This document shows positions 17,217 to 26,421 of a DNA stretch of 64,000 nt, in pieces. Both the position numbers and the translations under genes were made by a program. Under the pieces are notes generated by a model. It searched no databases and was not told where the DNA came from. It was given only the letters and a program-made list of their open reading frames with translations. Origin of the DNA: JAAYCI01 sp047972265 (GTDB taxonomy: Bacteria > Bacillota > Clostridia > Oscillospirales > Ruminococcaceae); the NCBI GenBank assembly GCA_047972265.1, contig JBKEAM010000053.1:19487-83486 (forward strand), written 5' to 3'. Each line of letters begins with the position of its first letter. Position 1 is the stretch's first letter.

Positions 17217-19676
17217 ATGGGAAATTTGGCGCTGGGCAAGCGGCTGCACTGTAAAAAACTTCTGCACTATATACTTTTAACTATACCTGTACTGGCCCTG
17301 ATTGTATTGGGGCTGGTGTATAACAGGTATTTTTTTTATAGCCTGGAGGAGGGCAATTCTACCGCCGGGTTCCATGCAACAACCTACTCCGACAGCATAC
17401 AAAGAAACAAGCCTGCACGGGTATATTTTACTCCGCAGGAAGGCAATTTAAAATACATTGGCCTTAGGTTTGTGGCACAAAGCGAGCTGGCGGCACAGTT
17501 TCCCATTACATTTACCCTGTATGATGAAGAGGGGGCTGTACTGCAACAGCAGCAACTGCCCCAAACTATTTTTGAAAAAACAAAGCTGTACCTGCAAATT
17601 CCGCTGGAGGCGGGCCTTGCAAAAGGCAAGGAGTATAGTTTTACACTTACCAGCAATGCGGGCAACAACAAGCAGGGGTACCGCATTGCAATGGGGCACG
17701 CCACCCACAGCGACATTACACAGTGGCAGATAGGGGATAAGCTGCAGGGGTATACGGCAGATATGCAGTTTATTTATCCCCGCATCAACTGGATGTTTAC
17801 CATTGCATATATTGTTTGTGTTTTGCTTACAGCAGCGGCTGTTTTTGTGCCGCCGCTGCGCAGCCACCGCTCTAAGATAATTTACCATTGCATTTTAATG
17901 TTTACAGCGCCCTTGCCTGTGCTGTATGTTACCGAATGGATGAATGGCGGCAGTTTGGCAGGGTTATCGTTTTGGGCGCTGCTGCTTAACTATTTTATAA
18001 TGGTTACCATTGTTTTAATTTTGTATGCGTTTTGCAACCGGTTTGCGGTTGCAACCATAACCGGTGCGGCTGCTTTAATTGCGGCCTCTACCGTAAATTA
18101 TTTTGTGCTGCAATTTAGAAAAAGCGTTATTGTACCTACAGATATATACGGCATTGGTACGGCAACACAGGTTTCTTCCAACTACAAGCTATCCTTTTCG
18201 GGCGTTTTGTTAATGGCGGTGGCCTTGCTGCTTACCATAGTGTTTTTATCCCTGCGGGACAGAGTGGTGTTTAGGGGGCTGCGTTTTCGTGTTGTATCGG
18301 CCGCAATGGCAATGCTTTGTACAGGCAGCGTGGTGTTTTTTGCCCTTAACCCGGCCATATTGGCCTCTAAGCAAATAGGCAGCGGCAACTATAGCCAAAA
18401 TTTTGCAAGTATTAAAAACGGCTTTTTTGCCAATTTTCTTGTAAACTTGCCCTCTTTAAATATCGTAAAGCCCAGCGGGTACTCGGTATCTACCGTTAAA
18501 AACCTAGCGCCGCAGGCGCAAGAGGCGCAAACGGATGTAAAACCCCATATCATTATGATTATGAACGAGTCTCTGGCCGATTTCTCTACGGTAGGCAGTA
18601 CCCATGCCAGCAGGGACCCTCTTTCTTTTATCCACAGCCTAAAAGAGGAAGATAAGCCCAATGTTTATGTGGGCGGAATGCAAGTTTCGATACACGGGGG
18701 CAATACAAGCACCACCGAGTTTGAAACCCTTACCGGCTTCTCGGTAGGGTTTGAAAACCGCACCGTGGCACCGCTTTCTCAGTATGTTTTTAGCAGTATT
18801 CCGGCCTTGCCGGGGCAACTTTCTCAACTGGGATATTCCACGCTGGGCACCCATCCAAACGAAGCAGACAACTGGAACCGCAACAGTGCCTACCCCAAAA
18901 TGGGATTTAAGAACATGTGTTTTATACAGGATTACCCGGCAACCGAATGCGTGCGCAACTACATCAGCGATTTAGACATGTATAAGTTTATGATAAGCCT
19001 GTTTGAAGAAGAGCGGAGTCAGGGGCCTGTCTTTCAGTTTGGGCTTACTATGCAAAACCACGGTTGGTACGATTGGAAACCCGAAGAGGGCGAAGAATGG
19101 CCGGAGATTTTTAAAGATAGAATAACCATTAACAATGCCGAGGGCATTTACCCCGATGTGGAGCAGTACCTTACCCTTGCAGAAATGTCTGATAAAGCAT
19201 TTGAGGAACTGATTGCGTACTACCAAACAGTAAACGAACCTGTGATAGTAGTAATGTACGGAGACCACTGGCCCTCTGTGGATACCAAATATATCGAGAG
19301 CCTGTACCAAAAGCCAATGGAAGAGCTAACGCCCGAAGAAAATATGATGATGTACCAAACACCTCTTATTATGTGGGCCAATTACGATGTCGATTTTTCT
19401 GGCATACCAGATTTGATAAGTGCCAACTACCTAATGCCCACCATTAAGCAGGCGGCCAATTTACCCCTTACCTCGTTTGATACAGCGGTGCTGCAATGCA
19501 GAGAGGAATATCCTGTCATCAGCGCGCGGGGCGTGTTGGATGCAAAGGGCAACTATTACGAGGATTTGCGGGAAATGTGTAATTTGCCTCTGCTTAAAAC
19601 ATACGACCTTATGGAGTATAATGGACTGTTTGATACCCACGGCAGGCAGCGCGGTTTATTTGGCTATTATTCTTAA
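17217..19676 (+). CDS. LTA synthase family protein (sulfatase-fold phosphoglycerol transferase)
   Basis: An 819-residue membrane enzyme. TM1 is at ~15-35, an extracytoplasmic beta-rich insert of about 150 residues follows, then a bundle of membrane spans (~190-390) and an external sulfatase-fold domain (~440-780). Metal and catalytic signatures of LtaS-like enzymes are visible: MIMNESLADF (Glu), GGNTSTTEFETLTG with the nucleophilic Thr, TMQNHGWYDW and VMYGDHWPS. It probably transfers glycerol phosphate or a related group to cell-surface glycans or lipids. The N-terminal insert before the membrane bundle is longer than in canonical LtaS. AAAGGGG precedes the ATG. It is monocistronic. Confidence 0.87.
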   Translation: MGNLALGKRLHCKKLLHYILLTIPVLALIVLGLVYNRYFFYSLEEGNSTAGFHATTYSDSIQRNKPARVYFTPQEGNLKYIGLRFVAQSELAAQFPITFTLYDEEGAVLQQQQLPQTIFEKTKLYLQIPLEAGLAKGKEYSFTLTSNAGNNKQGYRIAMGHATHSDITQWQIGDKLQGYTADMQFIYPRINWMFTIAYIVCVLLTAAAVFVPPLRSHRSKIIYHCILMFTAPLPVLYVTEWMNGGSLAGLSFWALLLNYFIMVTIVLILYAFCNRFAVATITGAAALIAASTVNYFVLQFRKSVIVPTDIYGIGTATQVSSNYKLSFSGVLLMAVALLLTIVFLSLRDRVVFRGLRFRVVSAAMAMLCTGSVVFFALNPAILASKQIGSGNYSQNFASIKNGFFANFLVNLPSLNIVKPSGYSVSTVKNLAPQAQEAQTDVKPHIIMIMNESLADFSTVGSTHASRDPLSFIHSLKEEDKPNVYVGGMQVSIHGGNTSTTEFETLTGFSVGFENRTVAPLSQYVFSSIPALPGQLSQLGYSTLGTHPNEADNWNRNSAYPKMGFKNMCFIQDYPATECVRNYISDLDMYKFMISLFEEERSQGPVFQFGLTMQNHGWYDWKPEEGEEWPEIFKDRITINNAEGIYPDVEQYLTLAEMSDKAFEELIAYYQTVNEPVIVVMYGDHWPSVDTKYIESLYQKPMEELTPEENMMMYQTPLIMWANYDVDFSGIPDLISANYLMPTIKQAANLPLTSFDTAVLQCREEYPVISARGVLDAKGNYYEDLREMCNLPLLKTYDLMEYNGLFDTHGRQRGLFGYYS

Positions 19677-19781
19677 TGCATTTTATTTACCAAATGCACG
19701 CGGCTATAGTTTGTAAAACGCTTTGTACAAATATATTGTTTTTGCGGGGTAAATGGATTAGAATAGGTGCGTAAGGTAAAG

Positions 19782-19818
19782 AGGCCTGCCCCCAAACTAA
19801 ATGTTTAGGGGCAGGCCT
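19782..19818 (+). terminator. long hairpin between the LTA-synthase-like and DUF5058 genes
   Basis: AGGCCTGCCCC (19782-19792) pairs with GGGGCAGGCCT (19808-19818), extended inside by AAAC/GTTT. Only TTT follows before the GGGGAGG ribosome site of the next gene. It could be a terminator for the upstream gene or a leader structure of the next one. Confidence 0.55.
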
Positions 19819-19844
19819 TTGCCAATAAAAGGGGAGGATGCAGA

Positions 19845-20579
19845 ATGAACGATTTTTTGTCTATGGCCAATTCCGGCACCATGTACCTTATTGTGGGCGT
19901 GGTTATTTTGTTTGTTACGCTTATGTCTGTGGTATTTATGGTAAAAGCTTACAAAGAGGGAATTAAGATAGGAATGGATAAAAAGAAGCTGCGCAAAGCC
20001 ATTACGTCCAGCGCAGCATTTACTTTTATCCCCTCGGTTGGTGTACTAATTGGGGTTATCGCGCTTTCTGGCTCGCTTGGGGTGCCAATCCCATGGCTGC
20101 GAGAATCTGTAATTGGGGCCCTGCATTACGAGACCATGGCCGCCGATGTGGCCGCCAAAGCGGCCGGGCTGCCCTCTTTATCGGCCGAGTTTATGAATGG
20201 CAGCGTGTTTGTTTCTATTATTTTTGTAATGACCATTGGTATTATATGGGGCAGCCTGTTTTGCATTTTTGGCCTTAAAAAATACCAAAAAAAGGTTATT
20301 AATAAGGTGGGCAGTAAAGACAGCCGCTGGGGTGGTATTTTGTTTAATGCCATGTTTATAGGCATGGTGTGTGTCTTTGTTGGCGCAGGCTTTGCGGGCC
20401 TGCGCAGCGGCAGTTATATCAGTTTGCTGGTTATATCGGTATCGGCCCTATTTATGGCCCTGTTTACCTGGCTGATAGAAAAGAAAAAGCAAAAATGGTT
20501 AGAGAGCTTTTCGGTTTCGTTTGCCATGACATTGGGCATGGCAGCAGCCGTAGTTGGCAATTTAGTGGGGGTGCAATAA
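19845..20579 (+). CDS. DUF5058 family membrane protein
   Basis: A 244-residue protein with about five to six membrane spans, matching the DUF5058 family by overall sequence (N-terminus MNDFLSMANSGTMYLIVGVV, then a KAYKEGIKIGMDKKKLRKAI cytosolic loop). It probably forms a transporter with the product of the next gene, whose ATG overlaps the stop codon by one base. GGGGAGG lies 10 bases upstream of the ATG. An M20 peptidase gene follows 200 bases after the pair, suggesting peptide- or amino-acid-derived substrates; that is inference from context only. Confidence 0.8.
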   Translation: MNDFLSMANSGTMYLIVGVVILFVTLMSVVFMVKAYKEGIKIGMDKKKLRKAITSSAAFTFIPSVGVLIGVIALSGSLGVPIPWLRESVIGALHYETMAADVAAKAAGLPSLSAEFMNGSVFVSIIFVMTIGIIWGSLFCIFGLKKYQKKVINKVGSKDSRWGGILFNAMFIGMVCVFVGAGFAGLRSGSYISLLVISVSALFMALFTWLIEKKKQKWLESFSVSFAMTLGMAAAVVGNLVGVQ

Positions 20580-21265
20580 TGGAAGATAAAAAATTAAGCG
20601 CGGCAAAGCCAGAAAAAAGCTTTAACGATACCATGCACACCTATGGGCGGATATGGTCTGCCATTGCGGTGGTGCTTATGCTGTTGGTGCCGGTTTTTGT
20701 GGCACTGTACTTTCAAACAACGCCCAACATGCAGGGGCTTATTTGGGGTTCTATCAGCATCTGTATCATCTACCTGCCCTCCAGCATAGTAGAGGTTATT
20801 ACCTACGCGCCCATGCTGGGTACAGGCGCTACCTACCTTGCCTTTATTACCGGCAACCTTACCAGCCTAAAAATACCCTGCGCCATGAACGCGCGCGAAA
20901 TTACAGGGGCTGAGTTTGGCACCAAAGAAAACGAAATTGTGTCTACACTTTCGGTGGCGGTATCCTCTTTGGTTACCTGCGTGGTGCTGTTTGTGGGTGT
21001 TTTGCTATTGGTGCCGCTTACCCCGGTATTGTCCTCTCCGGTTTTGCGGCCAGCCTTTAACATGGTGGTGCCTGCCCTGTTTGGCGCACTTGGGTACAAA
21101 TATTTTTCTAAAACGCCATTGGTGGCGGTTACCCCCTTTGTATGCATGACCCTGCTTTGCCTTTTTGTGCCTGCGGCAGCGGGGCAGGTGGCTATTTTGG
21201 TGCCGGTATCGGCAGTTATTTCTATTGTTGCGGCACGCCTGCTGTACAATAAGGGTAAATTGTAA
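20579..21265 (+). CDS. integral membrane partner of the DUF5058 protein
   Basis: A 228-residue protein with about six membrane helices: a hydrophilic 25-residue start, then VVLMLLVPVFVALYF, a second span near ISICIIYLPSSIV, and further spans to the C-terminus. A conserved-looking loop contains TGNLTSLKIPCAMNARE. It overlaps the DUF5058 gene by one base (TAATG), so translation is coupled. I do not recognise a named family; it is most simply the second component of a two-subunit permease. Confidence 0.7.
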   Translation: MEDKKLSAAKPEKSFNDTMHTYGRIWSAIAVVLMLLVPVFVALYFQTTPNMQGLIWGSISICIIYLPSSIVEVITYAPMLGTGATYLAFITGNLTSLKIPCAMNAREITGAEFGTKENEIVSTLSVAVSSLVTCVVLFVGVLLLVPLTPVLSSPVLRPAFNMVVPALFGALGYKYFSKTPLVAVTPFVCMTLLCLFVPAAAGQVAILVPVSAVISIVAARLLYNKGKL

Positions 21266-21471
21266 AAGAGATTGATTTGCTGTTACGGCTGTACTGCAAT
21301 AGCAAAAAGGCAAAATTAAAATTTACGTATAAAACAGGGTAATGCGTTTAAAATGCAGTGAAAATAGCCTTGCCCGGCAGTTGCTGTGGCAAAAAGCTGC
21401 ACCCTAAATAGGGTTCTATTTGTTTTAAAACAAGAGAATAATAAAGAGGTTACGAGAGGGGATTGCCCAAA

Positions 21472-22928
21472 ATGAGTTGGATTTTGTATGCATTGCTTGC
21501 AGTATTGGCAGTTGTGCTGGTGCTTTTACTGGTGGCGGTTTTACGCGCAGTAGCCATAAAAAACAGGCAAAAGCCTAAACAAGCCCCACAGGCAGATGCT
21601 ACCCGGGCGCAGCAGTATGCCCAAAACCTTGCGGCGCTAATACGCTGCGAGACGGTGAACGAAGTGGATGACAGTGCCGAAAAAACCGAAAAAAGTTTGC
21701 CGATTTTAGAGACATAATGCAGGCGCAGTTTCCACTGGTGCACAAGGTCTTAAAGCAAATTTTGCTTAAAAATGCCATGCTGTACCACTGGAAGGGGAAA
21801 GCGGCAGATAGCCCTGCCATTGTGCTTATGGCCCACAGCGATGTTGTGCCCGCCACAGGCAATTGGAAGCACCCGTCTTTTGGGGGAGAAATAGCCGACG
21901 GCAGCGTGTGGGGCCGCGGTGCTATGGACAATAAAGGCTCGCTTTGCGCTATTTTTGCAGCGGTAGAGGGGTTGTTGGCAGATGGGTTTGAGCCCCCCTG
22001 TGATATATACCTTTCTAGCTCTTATAACGAAGAAACAATGGGCGATGGTGCAAAAAATGTTGTTGCGTATTTGCAGCAAAACAATATAGAACTTGCGCTT
22101 GCCATAGATGAGGGCGGGGCTGTGGTAGAAAAACCGCTGCCGGGTCTAAATGGAAGCTATGCCATGCTGGGCATTGTAGAAAAAGGCTATGCAAACGTAA
22201 AGTTTACGGCTAAATCTGCCGGGGGGCATGCCAGCACACCGCCTAAAAATACACCCATTGCGCGGCTGGCAGACTTTGTAAATGAGGTGGAAGATCATCC
22301 GCCATTTGCAAGCAAATTTACCCAACCGGTAAAACAAATGTTTGCGGCACTAGCCCCGTATATGACCTTTCCTCTGCGGTTGGTAACCGGCAACCTATGG
22401 CTGTTTGCACCACTTTTAAAGGTTGCCCTGCCCAAAATAAGCGCACAAGCGGGCGCTTTGCTGCGCACCACCTGTGCATTTACCATGGCACAGGGCAGCA
22501 GCGCACCCAATGTAATACCCGAAGAAGCCAGTGTTACCGCAAACCTGCGTTTTATTATGCACCAGCCCATGCAGCAGTCTTTGCAGGCCATAGAACAGGT
22601 GGCAAAAAAGTACAACCTTGCCATGGATGTGGAATACGCCCACGATTGTTCTCCCTTTGTAGACATGGAAACGCCCCACTTTAAGTATCTGCTGGAATGT
22701 GTAAAGGCTAATTTTCCGGAGGTTGGGGTTGCGCCATACATCATGCTGGGGGGTACAGACGCACGCCACTTTGCAAGTTATTGCCCCTGTACGGTGCGCT
22801 TTGCGCCCACCATCCTTACACCGCAGCAATTGGCCAGTATGCATGGCCTAGACGAAAACCTGGGCGTTGAGGCTCTTGCGCGTGCGGTAGATTTTTACAA
22901 GAGTGTGCTGCAAAACTACCAGATGTAA
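21472..22928 (+). pseudogene. M20 family metallopeptidase, membrane-anchored, frameshifted
   Basis: Reading from ATG 21472 gives an N-terminal membrane anchor (SWILYALLAVLAVVLVLLL) and the start of an M20 domain, then a -1 shift is needed near 21690 in GAAAAAAG (one A appears missing) to continue to 22928. The restored ~485-residue protein has the zinc-site motifs MAHSDVVP, WGRGAMDNKGSL, YNEETMGDG and GGTDARHF of carboxypeptidase S/PM20D1-like enzymes. GAGAGGGG precedes the ATG by about 10 bases. The downstream frame is otherwise clean over 1.2 kb, so the lesion is either recent or a sequencing error. Confidence 0.8.
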
Positions 22929-23019
22929 ACCTTAGCTGGTTTAAGGCATCATTTTAGCTAAAAATACAAAATAAATTTCGTTTATAGGTTAAAATGCACA
23001 TAAAGTGACCGCCACACGC

Positions 23020-23048
23020 TTGCAATTGTTTTTAATACAAGATATAAT
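23020..23048 (+). promoter_or_regulatory. promoter of the amino-acid ABC operon
   Basis: TTGCAA (23020-23025), 17 bases, then a perfect TATAAT (23043-23048). Transcription would start near 23055, directly in front of a large hairpin. Confidence 0.65.
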
Positions 23049-23063
23049 ACGCTTTAAACAAGC

Positions 23064-23104
23064 AACGGCGCTTGCCAGGCTTCGGCCTGCGCAGGTGCCG
23101 TTTT
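23064..23104 (+). terminator. leader hairpin with UUCG loop, possible attenuator
   Basis: A nearly continuous stem runs from AACGGC (23064-23069) to GCCGTT (23097-23102). It closes on C(TTCG)G at 23080-23085 and is followed by TTTT. It lies between the promoter and the AGGAGG of the ABC ATPase gene, where an intrinsic terminator would attenuate the operon. No alternative antiterminator is obvious. Confidence 0.5.
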
Positions 23105-23130
23105 GCGTTGTACAGGAGGAGAGAAAAGGC

Positions 23131-23801
23131 ATGATAAGGATGGAACATGTGTGCAAGTCTTTTGGCCAGCTGGAAGTGCTGAAGGATATTTGCCTGGAAG
23201 TAGCGGAGGAGAAAAGCTGGTTATTATTGGCCCCAGCGGCTCCGGCAAAAGCACCCTGGCTCGCTGCATCAATTTTTTAGAGCTGCCCACCAGCGGCAAA
23301 GTGTATATTGACGGGGAAGAACTTACCGCAAAAAACCGCACCGCCGTGGTAAGAAAATCTTCCTCTATGGTTTTTCAGCAGTTTAACCTTTACCCGCACA
23401 AAACGGTTTTGCAAAACATAACATTGGCACCCATTAAATTGCAGCATGTACCTAAAAAGCAGGCCGAAGAAGAAGCTTATAAATATTTGGATATTGTGGG
23501 CCTGTGGGAAAAGGCAAATGTATACCCGGCCACACTTTCGGGCGGGCAGCAGCAGCGGGTTGCCATAGCACGCGCTCTTGCCACCCACCATAAAATTATT
23601 TTGTTTGATGAGCCCACCAGTGCGCTAGACCCCGAAACCGTGCAGGAAGTACTGGATGTAATGATACAGCTTTCGAAAGAGAATATTACCATGGTGGTGG
23701 TAACCCACGAAATGGGTTTTGCACGCCAAGTGGCAGATCGCATTATTTTTATAGATGAGGGCACTATTTTAGAAGAAGGCCCGCCCTGTGCACACATATA
23801 G
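23131..23801 (+). pseudogene. polar amino-acid ABC transporter ATP-binding protein, frameshifted and short at the C-terminus
   Basis: The reading frame starts at ATG 23131 behind AGGAGGA (MIRMEHVCKSFGQLEVL). It must shift by -1 near 23206-23212, where GGAGGAG lacks one G, to reach the Walker A GPSGSGKST. It then shows FQQFNLYPHKT, LSGGQQQRVAIARAL, ILFDEPTSALDPE and VVVTHEMGFARQ, typical of GlnQ/HisP ATPases. The end EEGPPCAHI is about 15-20 residues shorter than usual and cannot be restored by another shift, because the next gene's ribosome site follows at once. It belongs with the binding protein and two permeases downstream. Confidence 0.82.
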
Positions 23802-23819
23802 CTGATAAGGAGAAATATC

Positions 23820-24674
23820 ATGAAAAAGTTGAAAAAAGCTCTGGCTGCTTCGCTCGGCGTTCTCATGCTGTTGCTTGCAGGCTGCTCCTCGGCCGCAAGC
23901 TCTGCACCTGCCACCTCCAGCACCCCTGCCAGTTCGGCACTTGCTTCCTCTGCTGCCAGTGGGTTAGGCGCTATTACCGGCGAAAATATCGATGCCATTA
24001 AAGCGGCCGGTGTTTTAAAAGTGGGCGTTAAAGAAGATGTGCCCAAGTTTGGCCTTAAAGATACCGCCACCGGCGAATTTGAAGGTTTGGAAATTGAACT
24101 GGCAAAAGCCATAGCCGAAAGCCTTGGTGTAGAGGTTGCTTTTACCCCCGTTACCGCTAAAACCCGTGGCCCTTTGCTAGAAACAGGCGAGCTGGATTTG
24201 GTAATTGCCACCTTTACCATTACCGAAGAACGCAAAGAAACCTATAACTTTAGCACCCCTTACTACGAGGATGCCGTACGCTTAATGGTTAAAAAGGATT
24301 CTGGCTTTACCGCTTTGGCAGATATGGACGGCGCAACCATTGGCGTGGCACAGGCGGCTACTTCTATGGAGGCCATTCAGGCAGCGGCGGATGAAGCCGG
24401 TGTAAGCATTACATTTAGCGAGTTTGCCACCTATCCCGAAATTAAAGCGGCGCTGGATTCTGGCCGTGTGGATTGCTTTAGTGTGGATGGTTCCATCCTG
24501 CTTGGGTATGTGGATGATACCACCGTAATATTGGATGATAAATTTAGCCCGCAAGAGTATGGTGTTGCAAGCGCGCTAAGCAAAAAAGATCTAGCCGAAT
24601 ATGTAGATGCATATGTTGTGGCAGGCCTTGCCGATGGCAGCATTGCAGCGTTTATTTCGGATGCAGGGCTGTAA
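23820..24674 (+). CDS. amino-acid ABC transporter substrate-binding lipoprotein
   Basis: A 284-residue SBP_bac_3 family protein. The signal sequence ends in the lipobox LLLAGC and is followed by a Ser/Ala linker of about 30 residues, so it is a membrane-tethered lipoprotein. The mature domain begins DAIKAAGVLKVGVKEDVP and contains FEGLEIELAKAIAESLG and the TFTITEERKETYNFS hinge motif typical of polar amino-acid binders. It lies 18 bases after the ATPase gene. AAGGAG precedes the ATG. Confidence 0.92.
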   Translation: MKKLKKALAASLGVLMLLLAGCSSAASSAPATSSTPASSALASSAASGLGAITGENIDAIKAAGVLKVGVKEDVPKFGLKDTATGEFEGLEIELAKAIAESLGVEVAFTPVTAKTRGPLLETGELDLVIATFTITEERKETYNFSTPYYEDAVRLMVKKDSGFTALADMDGATIGVAQAATSMEAIQAAADEAGVSITFSEFATYPEIKAALDSGRVDCFSVDGSILLGYVDDTTVILDDKFSPQEYGVASALSKKDLAEYVDAYVVAGLADGSIAAFISDAGL

Positions 24675-24691
24675 GTAATAAAACTTTTCTT

Positions 24692-24759
24692 TTTCCGCAC
24701 CTGTGTGCGGGAAAAGAGCAAAGTGCTTAGCGGTTTGCGGTAAGCACTTTGCTCTTTTT
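24692..24759 (+). terminator. two tandem hairpins, the second a strong terminator
   Basis: A first hairpin (24692-24700 with 24705-24714) is followed by a 15-bp stem (24715-24729 with 24741-24755) and then TTTTT. Lying between the binding-protein and permease genes, it would let the binding protein be made in excess through partial termination. Confidence 0.8.
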
Positions 24760-24870
24760 GTAGCATCTGCGTATTTTGGAGAATTACCCTCAAAATATTG
24801 CAGAAGGCCATTGCGGCAGCTTTGTGCCGGGCACAGGCCGCCGGCAAAAAAGAGAAAAGGGGAGAGGTAT

Positions 24871-25664
24871 ATGTGGTCTAGTTTATTTGCAGCGGCAAAG
24901 TGGAAACGCCTGTTTGAAAACCTGTCTATTTTTGGAGAGGGCTTTTTGGTAACCTTGCAGGTGGCGGCACTTGCCCTGCTTTTGGCGCTTTGCATTGGCA
25001 TTGTGCTGGGGTGCTGTCCTCCGGTAAAAATAAGGCGCTAAAGGCACTGGTACGTGTGTATGTCGAGTTTTTTCAAAATACACCGCTGGTTATTCAAATG
25101 TTTTTTTATTATAATGCGCTGCCCTATATAGGCATTATGCTTTCGGCCAAAACCATTGGCATTGTGGGTATAGGCATTTATACTGGGGCCTATATTAGCG
25201 AGGTAGTGCGTACCGGGGTACTAAGTATACCCAAAGGGCAAATGGAAGCTGCCCAAAGCCAGGGCTTTACCTATACCCAAAGCATGAGCCTTATTATATT
25301 GCCCCAAACCATTAAAATTATTTTGCCGCCGCTTACAAACCAAGCGGTTAATCTTATAAAAAATACCTCGGTGCTTGCCATTATAGCGGGGGGAGATTTA
25401 ATGTACCGTGCAGACAGTTGGGCAAACTCATCGCTTACATATGGGCCAGCGTACATATGCGCGGGTGTACTGTACTTTTTAATCTGTTTCCCGCTTTCCA
25501 GCTGGGCGCGCCATACAGAAGAAAAGCTTAAAGGGAACGACCAGCGCCCCGAAGCGCCCACCGTTGCCAAACCCATCCAAAGCCGAGAATCTACCGAAGA
25601 AGACATTACCCTTTCGGGTTTGCTTAGAGCGTCGGCTGTGCAGCCAGCGCAAAAGGAGGTGTAA
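24871..25664 (+). pseudogene. amino-acid ABC transporter permease, frameshifted
   Basis: ATG 24871 follows GGGGAGAGG. The first 47 residues (TM1 GFLVTLQVAALALLLALCIG) need a -1 shift near 25010, where CTGGGG lacks one G, to continue as VLSSGKNKALKALVRVYVEFFQNTPL. The restored protein has the HisM/GlnP signature around TGAYISEVVRTGVLSIPKGQ and AAQSQGF. A hydrophilic C-terminal tail of about 55 residues is unusual for this family. It pairs with the intact permease encoded three bases downstream. Confidence 0.82.
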
Positions 25665-25667
25665 AGC

Positions 25668-26333
25668 ATGGCAGAAGTATTTGCAAAGGTTTTTACGCCA
25701 GACAATATCCGCTATCTTTTGGGCGGGTTACAAAATACCGTCATCATTTCGGTTTGTGTTATAGCCATTAGCATTGTTTTTGGCACAATTTTGGCTTTGA
25801 TGCGAAATTACGATAAGTTTATTGCGGGCAAACTGGCGGCGGTATATATAGAGATATTTCGCAATACGCCGCTTTTGCTTTGGATATTAATGATTCGCTT
25901 TATGACAAGGATTCCGGGCATATGGTCTGGGGTTACCTCCATGTCACTTTTTACCTCGGCCATTATGGCCGAAATTATACGTGGCGGGCTTAACTCTGTA
26001 CCGCAGGGCCAGTTTGAGGCAGCCAAAAGCCAAGGGTTTAGCTTTATGCAAACACTGCTGTATATTGTAATACCGCAATGCTTTAAAAACATTGTACCCA
26101 GCCTGCTTTCTCAGGTAATAACCGCCATTAAAGACTCCAGCTTTTTGGCGCAGGTGGCCATTGCCGAGTTTACCCGTACCAGCCAGGTTATTATGGGGCG
26201 GTTTACCACTTCGGCAGAGGTATTTGTAATGTATGGCAGTATAGCGGCTACTTACTTTGTGGTTAACTTTGCGCTAAGCTGTATTGTGCGGTACGAAAAA
26301 AAGTCTAAAAAAGTTTCTGCCTCACCCCAATAA
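25668..26333 (+). CDS. amino-acid ABC transporter permease
   Basis: A 221-residue His/Glu/Gln/Arg/opine-type permease with about five membrane spans. The EAA-loop region is visible as SAIMAEIIRGGLNSVPQGQ then FEAAKSQGFSF, and FRNTPLLLWILM is the conserved early motif. It begins three bases after the first permease's stop codon, with AAAGGAGG inside that gene's end, so the two are translationally coupled. Unlike the preceding permease and the ATPase it is intact. Confidence 0.92.
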   Translation: MAEVFAKVFTPDNIRYLLGGLQNTVIISVCVIAISIVFGTILALMRNYDKFIAGKLAAVYIEIFRNTPLLLWILMIRFMTRIPGIWSGVTSMSLFTSAIMAEIIRGGLNSVPQGQFEAAKSQGFSFMQTLLYIVIPQCFKNIVPSLLSQVITAIKDSSFLAQVAIAEFTRTSQVIMGRFTTSAEVFVMYGSIAATYFVVNFALSCIVRYEKKSKKVSASPQ

Positions 26334-26349
26334 GGGCAGTACAATCAAT

Positions 26350-26386
26350 AAACCCCATTGGCTATCTTATAGTCAATGGGGTTTTT
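26350..26386 (+). terminator. intrinsic terminator of the amino-acid ABC operon
   Basis: AAACCCCATTG (26350-26360) pairs with CAATGGGGTTT (26374-26384), extended by partial pairing inside, then TTTG. It lies 17 bases after the last permease gene. Confidence 0.85.
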
Positions 26387-26421
26387 GTATATAAGGTTAG
26401 GCAAAAACAGAGGCAGGGTTT

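Noticed and set aside
21680..21700. Programmed -1 frameshifting in the M20 gene
   Set aside because: The A run is only six long, the in-frame codons do not form a canonical X XXY YYZ site, and two nearby genes show the same type of lesion, which points to deletion or error.
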